From positions 18,688 to 82,687 of IMG/VR virus record IMGVR_UViG_3300015371_000010: a stretch of 64,000 nt of DNA; one strand, given 5' to 3'. The position numbers and the translations under genes are program-made. The DNA is from a virus. Positions within the stretch are counted from its first letter, which is position 1. Each line of letters opens with the position of its first letter. This document shows positions 32,501 to 40,579 of the stretch, piece after piece. The notes below the pieces were generated by a model. It was not told where the DNA came from and did no database searches. It was given only the letters and a program-made list of their open reading frames with translations.

Positions 32501-33120
32501 AGGTCGACAAGGAGCTGAACCGGATCGACCGGAAGGCACGCAGCGGGGTGGTGAACGCGGTGCCACTGTCCGGGATGACCGAGCAGGAGTACGCCTCGGA
32601 GCACCGAGCGCTGGCCGGGATGCACCGGGCGCTGCAGATCAACCCGGAGCAGCCGCTGTCCAACGCCGTGCTGCAGGACCTGGGCGTGGACACCACCGCG
32701 CCGGCGGTAGCCAAGCTGCGCCGGGATCCGGACGCGATCGTGGAGCAGATGGAGTACCTCCAGCGGGCCCGGGCGCTGACCAGCGGCATGTCCTCGGAGA
32801 CCCGAGAGGCACGGCAGAGCGCGGCCACCCAACGTGAGGTGGTCCGGGCCCAGCCGCAGACCAAGACGGCTCGCGCGGCGGTGACCGGGAACGTGCAGGC
32901 CAACATCAACCTGGCTCGATCGATCGCAGATCAGCTGGAGACGCTGGAGGACAAGGACGAGGACGAGATCGAGACGATTCGGAACCTGGCCTCGGACTGG
33001 GAGGAAGGAGCCGGCGAGCTCACCAACCCGGAGCAGACGCAGGCGTTCAACGCAGTACACGATGACGCACTGCGGACGCTGATGCGGGCGATGCACCGGC
33101 TCAACAACCCGAGTAGCTGA
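29539..33120 (+). CDS. Very large head-region protein of unknown function
   Basis: The protein has 1193 residues. It opens MPYASNKQAAYMHIHHPDIA, a motif seen at the start of various phage head-associated proteins. A basic region and a short Gly-rich hydrophobic stretch (LKPLSVGVIGGALANQF) follow. A segment near residue 218 (DFNRDPGSGQFRTK) resembles a virion-protein linker. The middle is beta-rich, and from about residue 680 the protein is highly charged and helical with a conserved-looking SAGYKAALDALQEQFPYYIK then GYVEPGRNRPTAAKAG. The C-terminus is helical. Its place between portal and MuF protein suggests an internal or ejected virion protein. No enzymatic motif could be assigned. Confidence 0.75.
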   Translation: MPYASNKQAAYMHIHHPDIAAKWHEAGHGYVKGGKNDPAKKKRKVRKNAQMQGWLKPLSVGVIGGALANQFPSYEERERRRALKARRKGQIKKMQAPASDDPHYNQEAAQKAFDLVMKMDDDTAEVFCHVVTSDYFEETVEKNLGTLQRHLNETLQAQLADLKKAHVRLVAKGMDSQEAVAYAQAIALIEKQLADPISKAQGKKNPYQYGYVWREQDFNRDPGSGQFRTKISHNQTKELDDKVFTQLTGASTPSRSRSGKKLTEEDRVRFQDEYRQLSGFMQAVRASTGPGGNTSVMLHYRDRNGNDFSQVHFGTKPPIDDLADPDFRLLGVEAKPTTLTAGGAAFGLATALGGGMNSQQIEAINNVEGGAGRSFSEKWLSSGDAQNSNAKLYGRLAASGDLISSVGGPKAQMAGKFASIVGSAGPQAEAVLGPTTRKTAYRYRGTEKSPERNLVRAYDQGIKQGKVWGDLSEAEQEEAVRGYATRPRGKAPRAKEGGAPQVHRMAENRMALEQRAPEWGEREPGRRAIVDHLRAKLPKKNLYELQLASGNTPPSEGVILNADGQIVTQAVGYGDDHYLPFNLKNLKGLKGGEYIRTRSVGGLTSEDIYTAMMMGARRVTVTSRSGTYVMEFEPDFRGGRRHNDKARRMTRRYEQLLDAVQSQQVERIDIDPEMRQQIENEVKEEMSGAGWTQRDRMEAIRERIDEFKENPYITEQDEKRAEAIITSRGANASEAEKARIRASVYDDLMDQKETKFRLNSAGYKAALDALQEQFPYYIKQPRWTPPRDEGKKIETALDRGYVEPGRNRPTAAKAGLYGTKANPGQKFSASHADYQGTRHAPGRAVPVETEEAAAVSAGGDRKSTEKERRKALAGAQNEYKVSEVATKIQENAKGKLGPKSQADPDIKRYLDMTGDELKDADNLEGFNNWVGRYLGMAEVNEPGLRREWEAAYGGLNREKFDRKNIQSYPKFPPKFDEDAYEAGASRSEVDKELNRIDRKARSGVVNAVPLSGMTEQEYASEHRALAGMHRALQINPEQPLSNAVLQDLGVDTTAPAVAKLRRDPDAIVEQMEYLQRARALTSGMSSETREARQSAATQREVVRAQPQTKTARAAVTGNVQANINLARSIADQLETLEDKDEDEIETIRNLASDWEEGAGELTNPEQTQAFNAVHDDALRTLMRAMHRLNNPSS

Positions 33121-35096
33121 TGACCACAGCCCCGTACGTTGAGCTCCGGTTCAACCCGACGGACCTGCGACCCCAGGACATCCCTCGTGCCGGGGCCTAC
33201 CTGGGGTCGCCGGCCCGGGCCATCGAGGCGGCCCTGGCGGTGGCTCGGGCCTCGATGGTGGACCAGATGAAGAAGGAGGTCCGGGGGCTCTCCCAGCCCA
33301 CCCACAACCAGCTGCTCCGGATCGCGGACCTGGCCTGGCAGGCCACGTTCTGGCGGTTCCGGAAGGTCTCCGCCCCGGTGATCGCGGATGCCTACCTGCA
33401 CGCCTACCGGGACGCGGACGCCGGCGACGTGCCGGCCAGCCTGATCTACGACCTGGCCGACAAGCACGCGGAGAAGATCGGGGACTACTTCCACGCCACC
33501 TCCCGAGAGGCCCTGGCCGAGGGGTTCAACGGGCTGGTGAACCGGCGGGTCCCGGCCCGAGCGGCGGCGGACCGGGTGCTGGATGCCTACGGACTGACCC
33601 CACGGCAGATGCGTACCTACACCGCGGCCAAGCAGTTCGACACCCCGGTCAGTGATGTGATGCCCCGCTCGATCAAGGCCAAGGCCCGGGCCTACATCGA
33701 CAAGGCGTTCACCACCCGGAACCGGAAGCTGTCTGACCAGGAGGAGCACAACATCGACGAGCAGGCCAAGCAGCTGGCCTGGATGTGGCTCCAGGACAAG
33801 GGCCGGCTCAACGACCGGGCCCAGAAGATGTGGCTGACCGCCAAGGACGAGCGGGTCTGCCCGGTCTGTGGTCCGCTGCACGGCAAGAAGGTCGGGATCA
33901 ACGAGAAGTTCGTGACCCACCAGGGCGAGTTCTGGTCGCCGGGGCTGCACCCGAACTGCCGCTGTGAGCTCCGGCTGATCGAGAACAAGTTCTCCAAGGC
34001 CGACTGGGATCCCCAGGAGCACCCGCGCGGAGGCGACCCCGAGAACCGGGGCCGGTTCTCCCGAGTGGCGTCCCGGCCTGGCCCGCTGTTCAAGGAGCCG
34101 GACCGGCCGGTGATCGAGACCACCGAGGAGGAGGCGCCGGTGGAGATGGCCTCCGAGACGGTGGAGATGGTCGGCAACGTGGAGATGAACCAGAAGGTCG
34201 AGATGACTCCGGTGGAGATGATCCGGCCGGAGATGACCCGGGGCCGGGCCGAGCTGATCCAGCCGGAGCTGACCGACGAGCGCAGGCGGGAGCTCCTGGA
34301 GATGACCGTCACCCCGCAGATGCGGCTGGAGATGGAGCGCAGCTTCGCCGACATCATCGCGGAGGGAGAGCGCAGGCGTCCGACGAAGCGGCCCAAGCGC
34401 GTCTACGACCGGCCGACCATCTCGATCCAGGACGAGAACGGGCACGAGTACCCGGTCTACGCGGTGGTGGACCGCAATGACGACGTGAACTGGCACGGAG
34501 GCAAGATGCAGTTGCACCAGGACGTGCGCTTCTACACCTCGCAGTCCCAGGCCTACCGGATCGCCACCGACAAGTTCGAGCAGGCCATCGAGGACGAGTA
34601 CGACGCCATCATCGGCAGTGGCCGGCACAACCAGAAGCAGTGGCTGGGCAACCAGCAGTACGAGCTGATCTTCGACGAGGAGGACGTGTACAACGCTGTC
34701 ATCTGGACCGCCTACCAGGGTCGGGTGCCGGAAGGGATGGAGGCGCCCACGCACAGCTCGGTGGTGGCGGAGTTCCACGGCACCGGTCCGACCAGCGAGA
34801 TCATCGAGCGGGAGATGAGCCTGAACGAAGCGGCCCGGTTGCTCAACATCGACCGGCGCAACTTCGACGTGCAGATCCTGCGGATGGACGAGGGCCATGC
34901 CTCCTACGAGGGCCAGACCACTGAGCTGGAGCACGGGACTCGGAAGGCCGACCAGGTCTGGGTGACCGAGGGGATCTACAACGTGACCCCGCTGCACGGC
35001 GAGATGGTGGACGAGACCCTCTCCCTGCAGCTGAACTACATCGAGCCGGACGTGGAGGAGACCGAGCGTCCGCTGCCACGGGGGATTCTCGACTAG
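33120..35096 (+). CDS. MuF-like minor head (head morphogenesis) protein
   Basis: This 658-residue protein starts at ATG 33120 overlapping the preceding stop (TGATG). A helical N-terminal half precedes the MuF core: DERVCPVCGPLHGKKV (about 245-260) and SPGLHPNCRCELRL (about 271-284), with the conserved CPxC and HPxCRC clusters. Beyond it are a linker containing DPENRGRFSR, a Glu/Met-rich run with recurring VEM triplets, and an additional 230-residue C-terminal domain (VYAVVDRNDDVNWHGGKMQ, YELIFDEEDVYNAVIWTAY). MuF proteins bind the portal and enter the prohead, and C-terminal extensions are often effector or toxin modules. This one is unassigned. Confidence 0.8.
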   Translation: MTTAPYVELRFNPTDLRPQDIPRAGAYLGSPARAIEAALAVARASMVDQMKKEVRGLSQPTHNQLLRIADLAWQATFWRFRKVSAPVIADAYLHAYRDADAGDVPASLIYDLADKHAEKIGDYFHATSREALAEGFNGLVNRRVPARAAADRVLDAYGLTPRQMRTYTAAKQFDTPVSDVMPRSIKAKARAYIDKAFTTRNRKLSDQEEHNIDEQAKQLAWMWLQDKGRLNDRAQKMWLTAKDERVCPVCGPLHGKKVGINEKFVTHQGEFWSPGLHPNCRCELRLIENKFSKADWDPQEHPRGGDPENRGRFSRVASRPGPLFKEPDRPVIETTEEEAPVEMASETVEMVGNVEMNQKVEMTPVEMIRPEMTRGRAELIQPELTDERRRELLEMTVTPQMRLEMERSFADIIAEGERRRPTKRPKRVYDRPTISIQDENGHEYPVYAVVDRNDDVNWHGGKMQLHQDVRFYTSQSQAYRIATDKFEQAIEDEYDAIIGSGRHNQKQWLGNQQYELIFDEEDVYNAVIWTAYQGRVPEGMEAPTHSSVVAEFHGTGPTSEIIEREMSLNEAARLLNIDRRNFDVQILRMDEGHASYEGQTTELEHGTRKADQVWVTEGIYNVTPLHGEMVDETLSLQLNYIEPDVEETERPLPRGILD

Positions 35097-35118
35097 CGCA
35101 GGTGAGGACGATGAACAC

Positions 35119-36141
35119 ATGAGCAACGTGCGCGAGCTGCTGGCCACGGATGAGACGTTCCGCGAGGTGGCCGACCTGTTGTTCGGCGGTGGCGCCGACG
35201 AGCTGATCAGCAAGATGAGCCCGACCCAGTCTGACCTGGCCGCTCACGAGCGGAAGAAGCGCAAGATCACCGCTGGGCTGAGCGCGGTGGGCGCCGGCGC
35301 CGGGGCGGCTGGACTGGCGCTGGGCACGCACAACCTGCGGCGTGGCTACCTGGCCGCGCGGGCCGGGCAGAAGGCCAACTTCGCCTTCCATGCACCTGGG
35401 GCCAAGCGGAAGGCGCTGAAGACCGCGGTCAGCCACGAGAAGCTGGCCACCGGCCTGGTGCCCCTGGAGGTGGCCGGTCTGGGCGGGGAGATCATGGCGA
35501 CCAAGATCCTGCACGGGGACACGAAGAAGAAGGGCTCCCTGGTCAAGAAGGACCTGGGTGAGCTGCTGAACAACGCTTCGGACTCCAAGAGTCAGCTGAC
35601 CCGAGCCAAGATCCCCAGCCCGAAGCAGGTCGCGGCCAAGAAGGGGATCGAGTACACCGCCAAGTCGGGGGTGCTGAAGAAGCTCCCGGACAAGGTGCTG
35701 ACCCATCACAAGGTCAAGAAGAACGAGGAGCCCAGCGAGGTCGACGTGATCTGGGAGGGCGAGTTCGCCAAGGCCGACCCGGACAAGCAGCAGGTCTTCG
35801 GCTGGGCCAGCGTGGTCGAGGTCAACGGCGAGCCGGTGGTGGACCTGCAGGGCGACGTGATCGCGCCGGAGGAGATGGAGAAGGCCGGCTACGAGTACGT
35901 GATGAAGTCCCGCAAGGGCGGGGACATGCACCTGCGGAACAACTGGGAGCCGATCAAGAAGTCGGAGATGATCGAGAGCTTCATCGTCACCGAGGAGAAG
36001 CGCGAGGCCATGGGCCTTCCCGACTCGGTACCGACGGGCTGGTGGGTCGGCTTCCAGGTCCAGGACCCCGAGGTGTGGTCGATGATCAAGGACGGCCGGC
36101 GTACGGGCTTCTCGATCCACGGTCACGGCAAGCGTTCATGA
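35119..36141 (+). CDS. XkdF-type putative prohead protease
   Basis: The protein has 340 residues. The C-terminal half matches XkdF-like capsid maturation proteases: QQVFGWASVVEVNGEPVVDL, then GGDMHLRNNW, LPDSVPTGWWVGFQVQDPEV and RRTGFSIHGHGKRS. The N-terminal 200 residues are basic with a Gly-rich hydrophobic segment (ITAGLSAVGAGAGAAGLALG), unusual for a protease and shared in style with neighbouring head proteins. The protease would trim scaffold and capsid during maturation. GGTGAGGA precedes ATG 35119. The next gene overlaps by ATGA. Confidence 0.72.
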   Translation: MSNVRELLATDETFREVADLLFGGGADELISKMSPTQSDLAAHERKKRKITAGLSAVGAGAGAAGLALGTHNLRRGYLAARAGQKANFAFHAPGAKRKALKTAVSHEKLATGLVPLEVAGLGGEIMATKILHGDTKKKGSLVKKDLGELLNNASDSKSQLTRAKIPSPKQVAAKKGIEYTAKSGVLKKLPDKVLTHHKVKKNEEPSEVDVIWEGEFAKADPDKQQVFGWASVVEVNGEPVVDLQGDVIAPEEMEKAGYEYVMKSRKGGDMHLRNNWEPIKKSEMIESFIVTEEKREAMGLPDSVPTGWWVGFQVQDPEVWSMIKDGRRTGFSIHGHGKRS

Positions 36142-37979
36142 CCACCAAGCGACAGGAGCGCACCGCCTCCGGAGCGGCCATCGCCGCCGGCGGTGGGGTA
36201 GCGGCCGGGACAGGGCTTGCCGCCGGCGGGGTGCCAGGCGGCAAGTCCGACTTCACCACGGTGCTCAACCTGAAGGAGCCCAAGGGCAAGACCAAGCCGG
36301 GTCGGCTGGCCAGCGCTGCGATCCGGAACCGGCACGTGGCCCGAGCCGCGCCCGGTGGCATCCTCGGCTTCCGCACCCACGCGCACCAGGGCGGGATGGT
36401 GGGCTTCGAGCAGCAGGCCGCGCACAAGGCTGGGGTGAAGCCCCCGTCGGGCAAGGAGGCCGGCCATGCCTTCTCGCACGGCTACGTCCAGGGCAAGATC
36501 GCGCCCGAGGCCAAGATCATCCGGCACATGAAGGGCGGCAAGAAGGCCGCTGCCGGGCTCCTGGTCGGTGGGGCCGCGACCACGGCGTACGGCCTGAAGC
36601 GGACCAAGGTGGAGAAGGCCCAGCGCCACAACGACCAGTACAGCGGCACTCTGGCCGGAGCCGGCGGGGCCGGACTGGCGGTCAGCGCCGGCGGGCACAA
36701 GCTGTTCCGGGGCCAGGAGCGCAAGTGGCGCAACACCGCGAACACCAGCGTCGACGAGGCCCAGAAGCTGGTGCCGGGGTTGGGTGGCCGACAGGGCCAG
36801 CGACTCTCGCTGAAGCAGATGCACAAGTACCGGCAGAAGCATGGACCGGACAAGCCGTGGCCGAAGTCGATGACCCCGGAGCGCTCGATGAGCGAGATCT
36901 CCCGGGACAAGAAGGTCTTCCAGGGGGTGCACCCGGAGGTGGCCCGGAAGGCCGGTCAGCTCCGAGGCGTGGCGGCTCAGGCCGAGCACTTCTCGCACGT
37001 CTACGGGAGCACAGCGAAGGTGGTGGGCAGGTTGCGGGGTCCAAGCGCGATCGTGGCGGGAGCCGGAGTCGGCGGGCTGGCGGCCTCCAGGAAGCCGGAC
37101 AAGCGGGTCTCCAAGTCGGACAAGCCGCTGATGAGCGATGCCCAGCTGCGCCGCCGACGCAAGGCGCAGAGCTCCATCGGCCGGACCACCTCCACCATGG
37201 GCCTGACCGGTCTGGGCGTCACCGGAGTCGCGGCGGTGGCCGCCAAGAAGCCGGGTGTGCTCCGGGCGGTGCGCAAGGCACCGGGGCTGAAGGATGTCAC
37301 GCCCAAGAAGATGGAGGGCTACGCGCTCAAGACCGGCATCGTCTCCGGTGGCATCGGCGGGATCGGTGGGTTCAACCAGGCCGCGATCTATGGCGACGAG
37401 GCGCGGCGCAAGAAGCAGACCACCCTGAAGAAGGGGCTGACGGAAGGCACGGACATGGGTGTCATCGAGATGGGGTTCTTCGGTGAGGAGGGCCGGCCGG
37501 TCAAGCTGAAGGAGATCGAGGCCGAGGTGGAGAAGGCCTGGACCCCCGCCGCGCGCAACTTCGACTCCGAGGCCAGCCGGCAGAAGCGGGCCAAGGTCTA
37601 CGAGGGCGGGTCCCTGGTGGCTGCCGGCGGGGCCGGCGCGTACACCGCGCACCACGGGCTGAAGACGATCGAGGCAGGGCGTGGGGCCAAGCCCAAGGTG
37701 ATGGCTCCGGTGGAGCACCGCCGCAACGCCAAGGGGAACCCGTACAAGATCGCGCTGGCCACCAAGGGCGAGCACGCCATCCCGGTAAAGGGTCTCAAGG
37801 CGGTGGGCCGTCATGGTGGACGCACTGCGCTTGGTGCTGGCGCGGTTGCGGCTGCGGCTGGCACGCATGCTGCGCTGAAGCGGAAGCAGAGTGGCTCGTG
37901 GCAGCCCTACGCCAAGCGAGACACCTTCTCGGCCTTCGGCGTGGACCACGGACTGGACAGCTCAGAGTCCACTGTCTGA
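36138..37979 (+). CDS. Gly/Ala/Lys-rich head-region protein with SAFGVDHG tail
   Basis: This 613-residue protein starts at ATG 36138 overlapping the protease stop. The composition is strongly basic and Gly/Ala-rich with several Gly-zipper hydrophobic stretches (KAAAGLLVGGAATTAYGLKR, GTLAGAGGAGLAVSAGGHKL, GLTGLGVTGVAAVAAKK). The last 16 residues are SAFGVDHGLDSSESTV. The first eight match the start of three small proteins at 40272, 41096 and 41458. The basic, possibly membrane-active sequence next to scaffold and capsid suggests an internal head protein packaged with DNA. No enzyme motif is seen. It would be near-impossible to assign by sequence family alone. Confidence 0.72.
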   Translation: MTTKRQERTASGAAIAAGGGVAAGTGLAAGGVPGGKSDFTTVLNLKEPKGKTKPGRLASAAIRNRHVARAAPGGILGFRTHAHQGGMVGFEQQAAHKAGVKPPSGKEAGHAFSHGYVQGKIAPEAKIIRHMKGGKKAAAGLLVGGAATTAYGLKRTKVEKAQRHNDQYSGTLAGAGGAGLAVSAGGHKLFRGQERKWRNTANTSVDEAQKLVPGLGGRQGQRLSLKQMHKYRQKHGPDKPWPKSMTPERSMSEISRDKKVFQGVHPEVARKAGQLRGVAAQAEHFSHVYGSTAKVVGRLRGPSAIVAGAGVGGLAASRKPDKRVSKSDKPLMSDAQLRRRRKAQSSIGRTTSTMGLTGLGVTGVAAVAAKKPGVLRAVRKAPGLKDVTPKKMEGYALKTGIVSGGIGGIGGFNQAAIYGDEARRKKQTTLKKGLTEGTDMGVIEMGFFGEEGRPVKLKEIEAEVEKAWTPAARNFDSEASRQKRAKVYEGGSLVAAGGAGAYTAHHGLKTIEAGRGAKPKVMAPVEHRRNAKGNPYKIALATKGEHAIPVKGLKAVGRHGGRTALGAGAVAAAAGTHAALKRKQSGSWQPYAKRDTFSAFGVDHGLDSSESTV

Positions 37980-38027
37980 CACACCGAATGGACAGCACCG
38001 TGAGACTGAGAACTAGAGGTTGATGAC

Positions 38028-38834
38028 ATGCCACAGCGACGGAACTTGACCGACATGGAGATCGACGAGATCTCCACGGTGGACAAGGCAGCGAACCAGC
38101 TTTCCAGGTTCGTCATTGCGAAGCGGGCTCCCGAGGAGGAAGAGATGCCCAAGCTCTACAACCAGGAGGGACAGCCCCTCGACGAAGACAACCTGGAGTT
38201 CGGCGACATCGTCTACGACGACCAGGGCCAGGCCTACGAGTGGGTCGAGGACAAGGGTGAGGAGGAGGAGAAGGACGAGCCCGTTCCCGAGCTCGCCACG
38301 GTCGGCAAGTCGGCCTTCTTCGAGCGCCAGGCTCCTCAGGCCGGCAGCTTCACCCAGTCGGTGATGGAGGAGCTCTCCAAGGCCTTCTCCGACGAGGACC
38401 GAGACGCCGTGATCGCCAAGGCGCTCGGCCGGGTCGAGGAGCTGGAGAAGGCGCAGAAGGAGGCCGCCGAGATCGCCAAGAGCGAGCGGGACCTCCGGCT
38501 GACCCGGGAGTACATCTCCAAGGCCGCCGAGTACAACCTGCCGGTCGCGCCGACCGAGCTGGGCCCGGTGCTCTTCCGGATGGCCGAGTCGATGTCCTAC
38601 GAGGACTGCGCAGTGATCGCCAAGTGCCTGGAGACGGCCGGCGAGATCCTCTTCGAGGAGCGCGGCTACCAGGGCGGCGGCGACAACGCCGACATCTACA
38701 GCCAGGTCTCCGCTCACGCTCACGAGGCCTTCGGCAAGTCCGAGGACTTCAACGAGGTGACCGCCATCAACAAGGTGTTCGACGAGAACCCGGACGCCTA
38801 CGACGAGTACCTGCGTTCGCAGCAGATCCGATAG
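38028..38834 (+). CDS. Probable scaffolding protein
   Basis: The protein has 268 residues. The N-terminus (NLTDMEIDEISTVDKAANQL) resembles the segment near the start of many phage protease/scaffold genes. It is acidic (EEEKDEPVPE), then has a long helical region (EDRDAVIAKALGRVEELEKA, KEAAEIAKSERDLRLTREY) suited to coiled-coil scaffolding. It sits directly before the decoration and capsid genes, the usual place. GAGG precedes ATG 38028, and an internal ATG at 38145 behind GAGGAAGAG could give a shorter form. It may be removed by the protease. Confidence 0.68.
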   Translation: MPQRRNLTDMEIDEISTVDKAANQLSRFVIAKRAPEEEEMPKLYNQEGQPLDEDNLEFGDIVYDDQGQAYEWVEDKGEEEEKDEPVPELATVGKSAFFERQAPQAGSFTQSVMEELSKAFSDEDRDAVIAKALGRVEELEKAQKEAAEIAKSERDLRLTREYISKAAEYNLPVAPTELGPVLFRMAESMSYEDCAVIAKCLETAGEILFEERGYQGGGDNADIYSQVSAHAHEAFGKSEDFNEVTAINKVFDENPDAYDEYLRSQQIR

Positions 38835-38846
38835 GAGGGAAGCTCA

Positions 38847-39248
38847 ATGGCCTACGAAGAGAGCCTTCGGTCGATCACGCTGAACGCGGACTCGTCCCTG
38901 GGCATCTACACGGGGGTTCCGGGTCAGCCCGGCTCCCCGGACCCACACGGAGGGCGGCAGTACCACTTCGTGAAGGTCACCGGCGTCCACCAGTGTGGGC
39001 TCGCGGCTGCCACCGGCGATGTCTGTGGGGTGCTGCAGAACAAGCCCCAGGGCACCGGCCAGGCCGCCACGGTCGCCATCGCGGGGGTCTCCAAGGTGGT
39101 CTCCGATGTGGCGATCACCGCAGGTGACCCGATCTACGCCAGCGCCGACGGCCAGGCTGCCAAGACCGGCACCGGTCCACGGGTCGGCACCGCACTGTCC
39201 ACCACCGCCAACCCCGGAGAACTCGTCAACGTTCTCCTCACGCTCTGA
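38847..39248 (+). CDS. Head decoration protein (DUF2190-like)
   Basis: The protein has 133 residues. YHFVKVTGVHQCGLAAATGD, VCGVLQNKPQGTGQAATVA, then ITAGDPIYASADGQAAKTG and VGTALSTTANPGELVNVLL form the beta-rich pattern of capsid-decorating DUF2190 proteins, which clamp onto the expanded capsid. TAGGAGGGAAG precedes ATG 38847. It lies between scaffold and major capsid gene, as typical. Confidence 0.78.
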   Translation: MAYEESLRSITLNADSSLGIYTGVPGQPGSPDPHGGRQYHFVKVTGVHQCGLAAATGDVCGVLQNKPQGTGQAATVAIAGVSKVVSDVAITAGDPIYASADGQAAKTGTGPRVGTALSTTANPGELVNVLLTL

Positions 39249-39264
39249 GAGGGAGTGACTAGCC

Positions 39265-40263
39265 ATGCCTAACCCCACCCAGAGCGATCTCCACGTCAAC
39301 GTTCCGCTGACCAATGTCTCCGTCGCCTACATGCAGGACAAGTCGCAGTTCATCGCGGACAAGGTCTTCCCCCGGGTGCCGGTGCAGAAGCAGAGCGATC
39401 TGTACTGGAAGTACTCCAAGTCCGACTGGCGCCGGACCGACGCGCAGAAGCGCGCCCCCGGCACCGAGACGGCTGGCGTTGGCTGGAAGGTCGACACGGG
39501 GCAGTACTTCGCCGAGGTCTGGGGTGTCCACAAGGACATCGACGACCAGGTCCGGGCGAACGCTGACTCCAACTGGAGGCTCGACAGCGACGCGACGACG
39601 TTCGTCACCAACCAGCTCCTGCTCCGCCGGGACCTGGACTGGAACGACAAGTACTTCAAGACCGGACAGTGGGGCACCGACCTCACCGGGGTCACCGGAA
39701 CCGTGGGTGCCGGCCAGTTCCTGCAGTGGAGCGACCCGGCTTCAGACCCGATCGTGCAGTTCTCCGACCTGCAGACCAACTTCGTGGAGCAGTCCGGCCG
39801 CAAGGCCAACACGCTGGTCCTCGGAGCACGGGCGATCACTCAGCTGAAGAACCACCCCGACATCATCGACCGCATCAAGTACACCCAGCGTGGTGTGGTG
39901 ACCACCGACCTGCTCGCGTCGCTGTTCGATGTGGAGCGGATCCTGGTCAGCTACGCGACGGTGACCGATGTGGCCGAGCTGAACGACGCCAAGGCGCAGG
40001 ATGCTGCGGCGACCTACCGGTTCATGTCCAACTCGAAGAGCGCGCTGCTCTGCTTCACCCCGAGCAGCCCGTCCCTGATGACCCCGGCTGCGGGCTACAT
40101 CTTCACCTGGAACGGCTACCTGGCTGGCAACAGCTACGGGATCCGCATGAAGAACTTCCGGATGGAGCCGATCGCTGCGGACCGCATCGAGGGCGAGATG
40201 ACCTACGACATGCGTGTCGTGGCGAAGGACATGGGCATCTTCCTGGCCAACGCTGTCGCCTAG
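39265..40263 (+). CDS. Major capsid protein
   Basis: The protein has 332 residues. HVNVPLTNVSVAYMQDKSQF and IADKVFPRVPVQKQSDLYWK open an E-family/HK97-fold capsid protein. Later segments NTLVLGARAITQLKNHPDII, DLLASLFDVERILVSYATVT and YDMRVVAKDMGIFLANAVA match the P- and A-domain pattern. No long delta domain is present, consistent with a separate scaffold. GAGGGAGTGA lies 12 nt before ATG 39265. It is expected to be the most abundant virion protein. Confidence 0.9.
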   Translation: MPNPTQSDLHVNVPLTNVSVAYMQDKSQFIADKVFPRVPVQKQSDLYWKYSKSDWRRTDAQKRAPGTETAGVGWKVDTGQYFAEVWGVHKDIDDQVRANADSNWRLDSDATTFVTNQLLLRRDLDWNDKYFKTGQWGTDLTGVTGTVGAGQFLQWSDPASDPIVQFSDLQTNFVEQSGRKANTLVLGARAITQLKNHPDIIDRIKYTQRGVVTTDLLASLFDVERILVSYATVTDVAELNDAKAQDAAATYRFMSNSKSALLCFTPSSPSLMTPAAGYIFTWNGYLAGNSYGIRMKNFRMEPIAADRIEGEMTYDMRVVAKDMGIFLANAVA

Positions 40264-40271
40264 GAGGCGTC

Positions 40272-40472
40272 ATGGAGAGCGCCTTCGGCGTCGAGCATGG
40301 CGGAATCAGCAAGGGGCTCGGCGGGTTTCTGAAGCCCGCCGGGTCCAAGGCTGGCAAGGCCGTAGCAGTGGCTGGGAAGCGTCGTGGGCCGGTTACCGTC
40401 ACCGGCGGCGCGCAGACCGGCGGTAAGTACCGGGCTGGGCAGCTGCCCTACAAGGGCAAGCACACGGGGTAG
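40272..40472 (+). CDS. Small basic Gly-rich protein with SAFGVEHG head
   Basis: The protein has 66 residues and TAGGAGG before ATG 40272. The N-terminus MESAFGVEHGGISKGLG carries the motif shared with genes at 41096 and 41458 and with the C-terminus of the 613-residue protein. The rest is basic and Gly-rich (KAGKAVAVAGKRRGPVTVTG), with no enzyme motif. It lies immediately after the capsid gene. An internal or capsid-lining role is inferred from motif sharing and position. Confidence 0.65.
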   Translation: MESAFGVEHGGISKGLGGFLKPAGSKAGKAVAVAGKRRGPVTVTGGAQTGGKYRAGQLPYKGKHTG

Positions 40473-40474
40473 CC

Positions 40475-40579
40475 ATGAAGCGGTTGGCCTGGTTGATCGG
40501 GCGGTTCGTGCGATGGTTTCTGGGAATGCCTAGACAGCTACCAGGACCAGTACAGAGAAGGGCGGAGTTCCATGCCTAG
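40475..40579 (+). CDS. Small basic amphipathic peptide (34 residues)
   Basis: ATG 40475 begins 3 nt after the previous stop and the frame ends at 40579 inside the next gene's start (ATG 40572). The product, MKRLAWLIGRFVRWFLGMPR then a Pro/Arg-rich tail, is an amphipathic or membrane-binding helix with net positive charge. No convincing ribosome binding site is present, so translation depends on coupling. It could also be a chance frame. Confidence 0.35.
   Translation: MKRLAWLIGRFVRWFLGMPRQLPGPVQRRAEFHA

Noticed and set aside
29368-33096. A 1242-codon minus-strand open frame opposite the large head-region gene.
   Set aside because: Same reason: no ribosome binding site, no motif, shadow-type composition. 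The plus-strand frame has coupled starts and stops with its neighbours.
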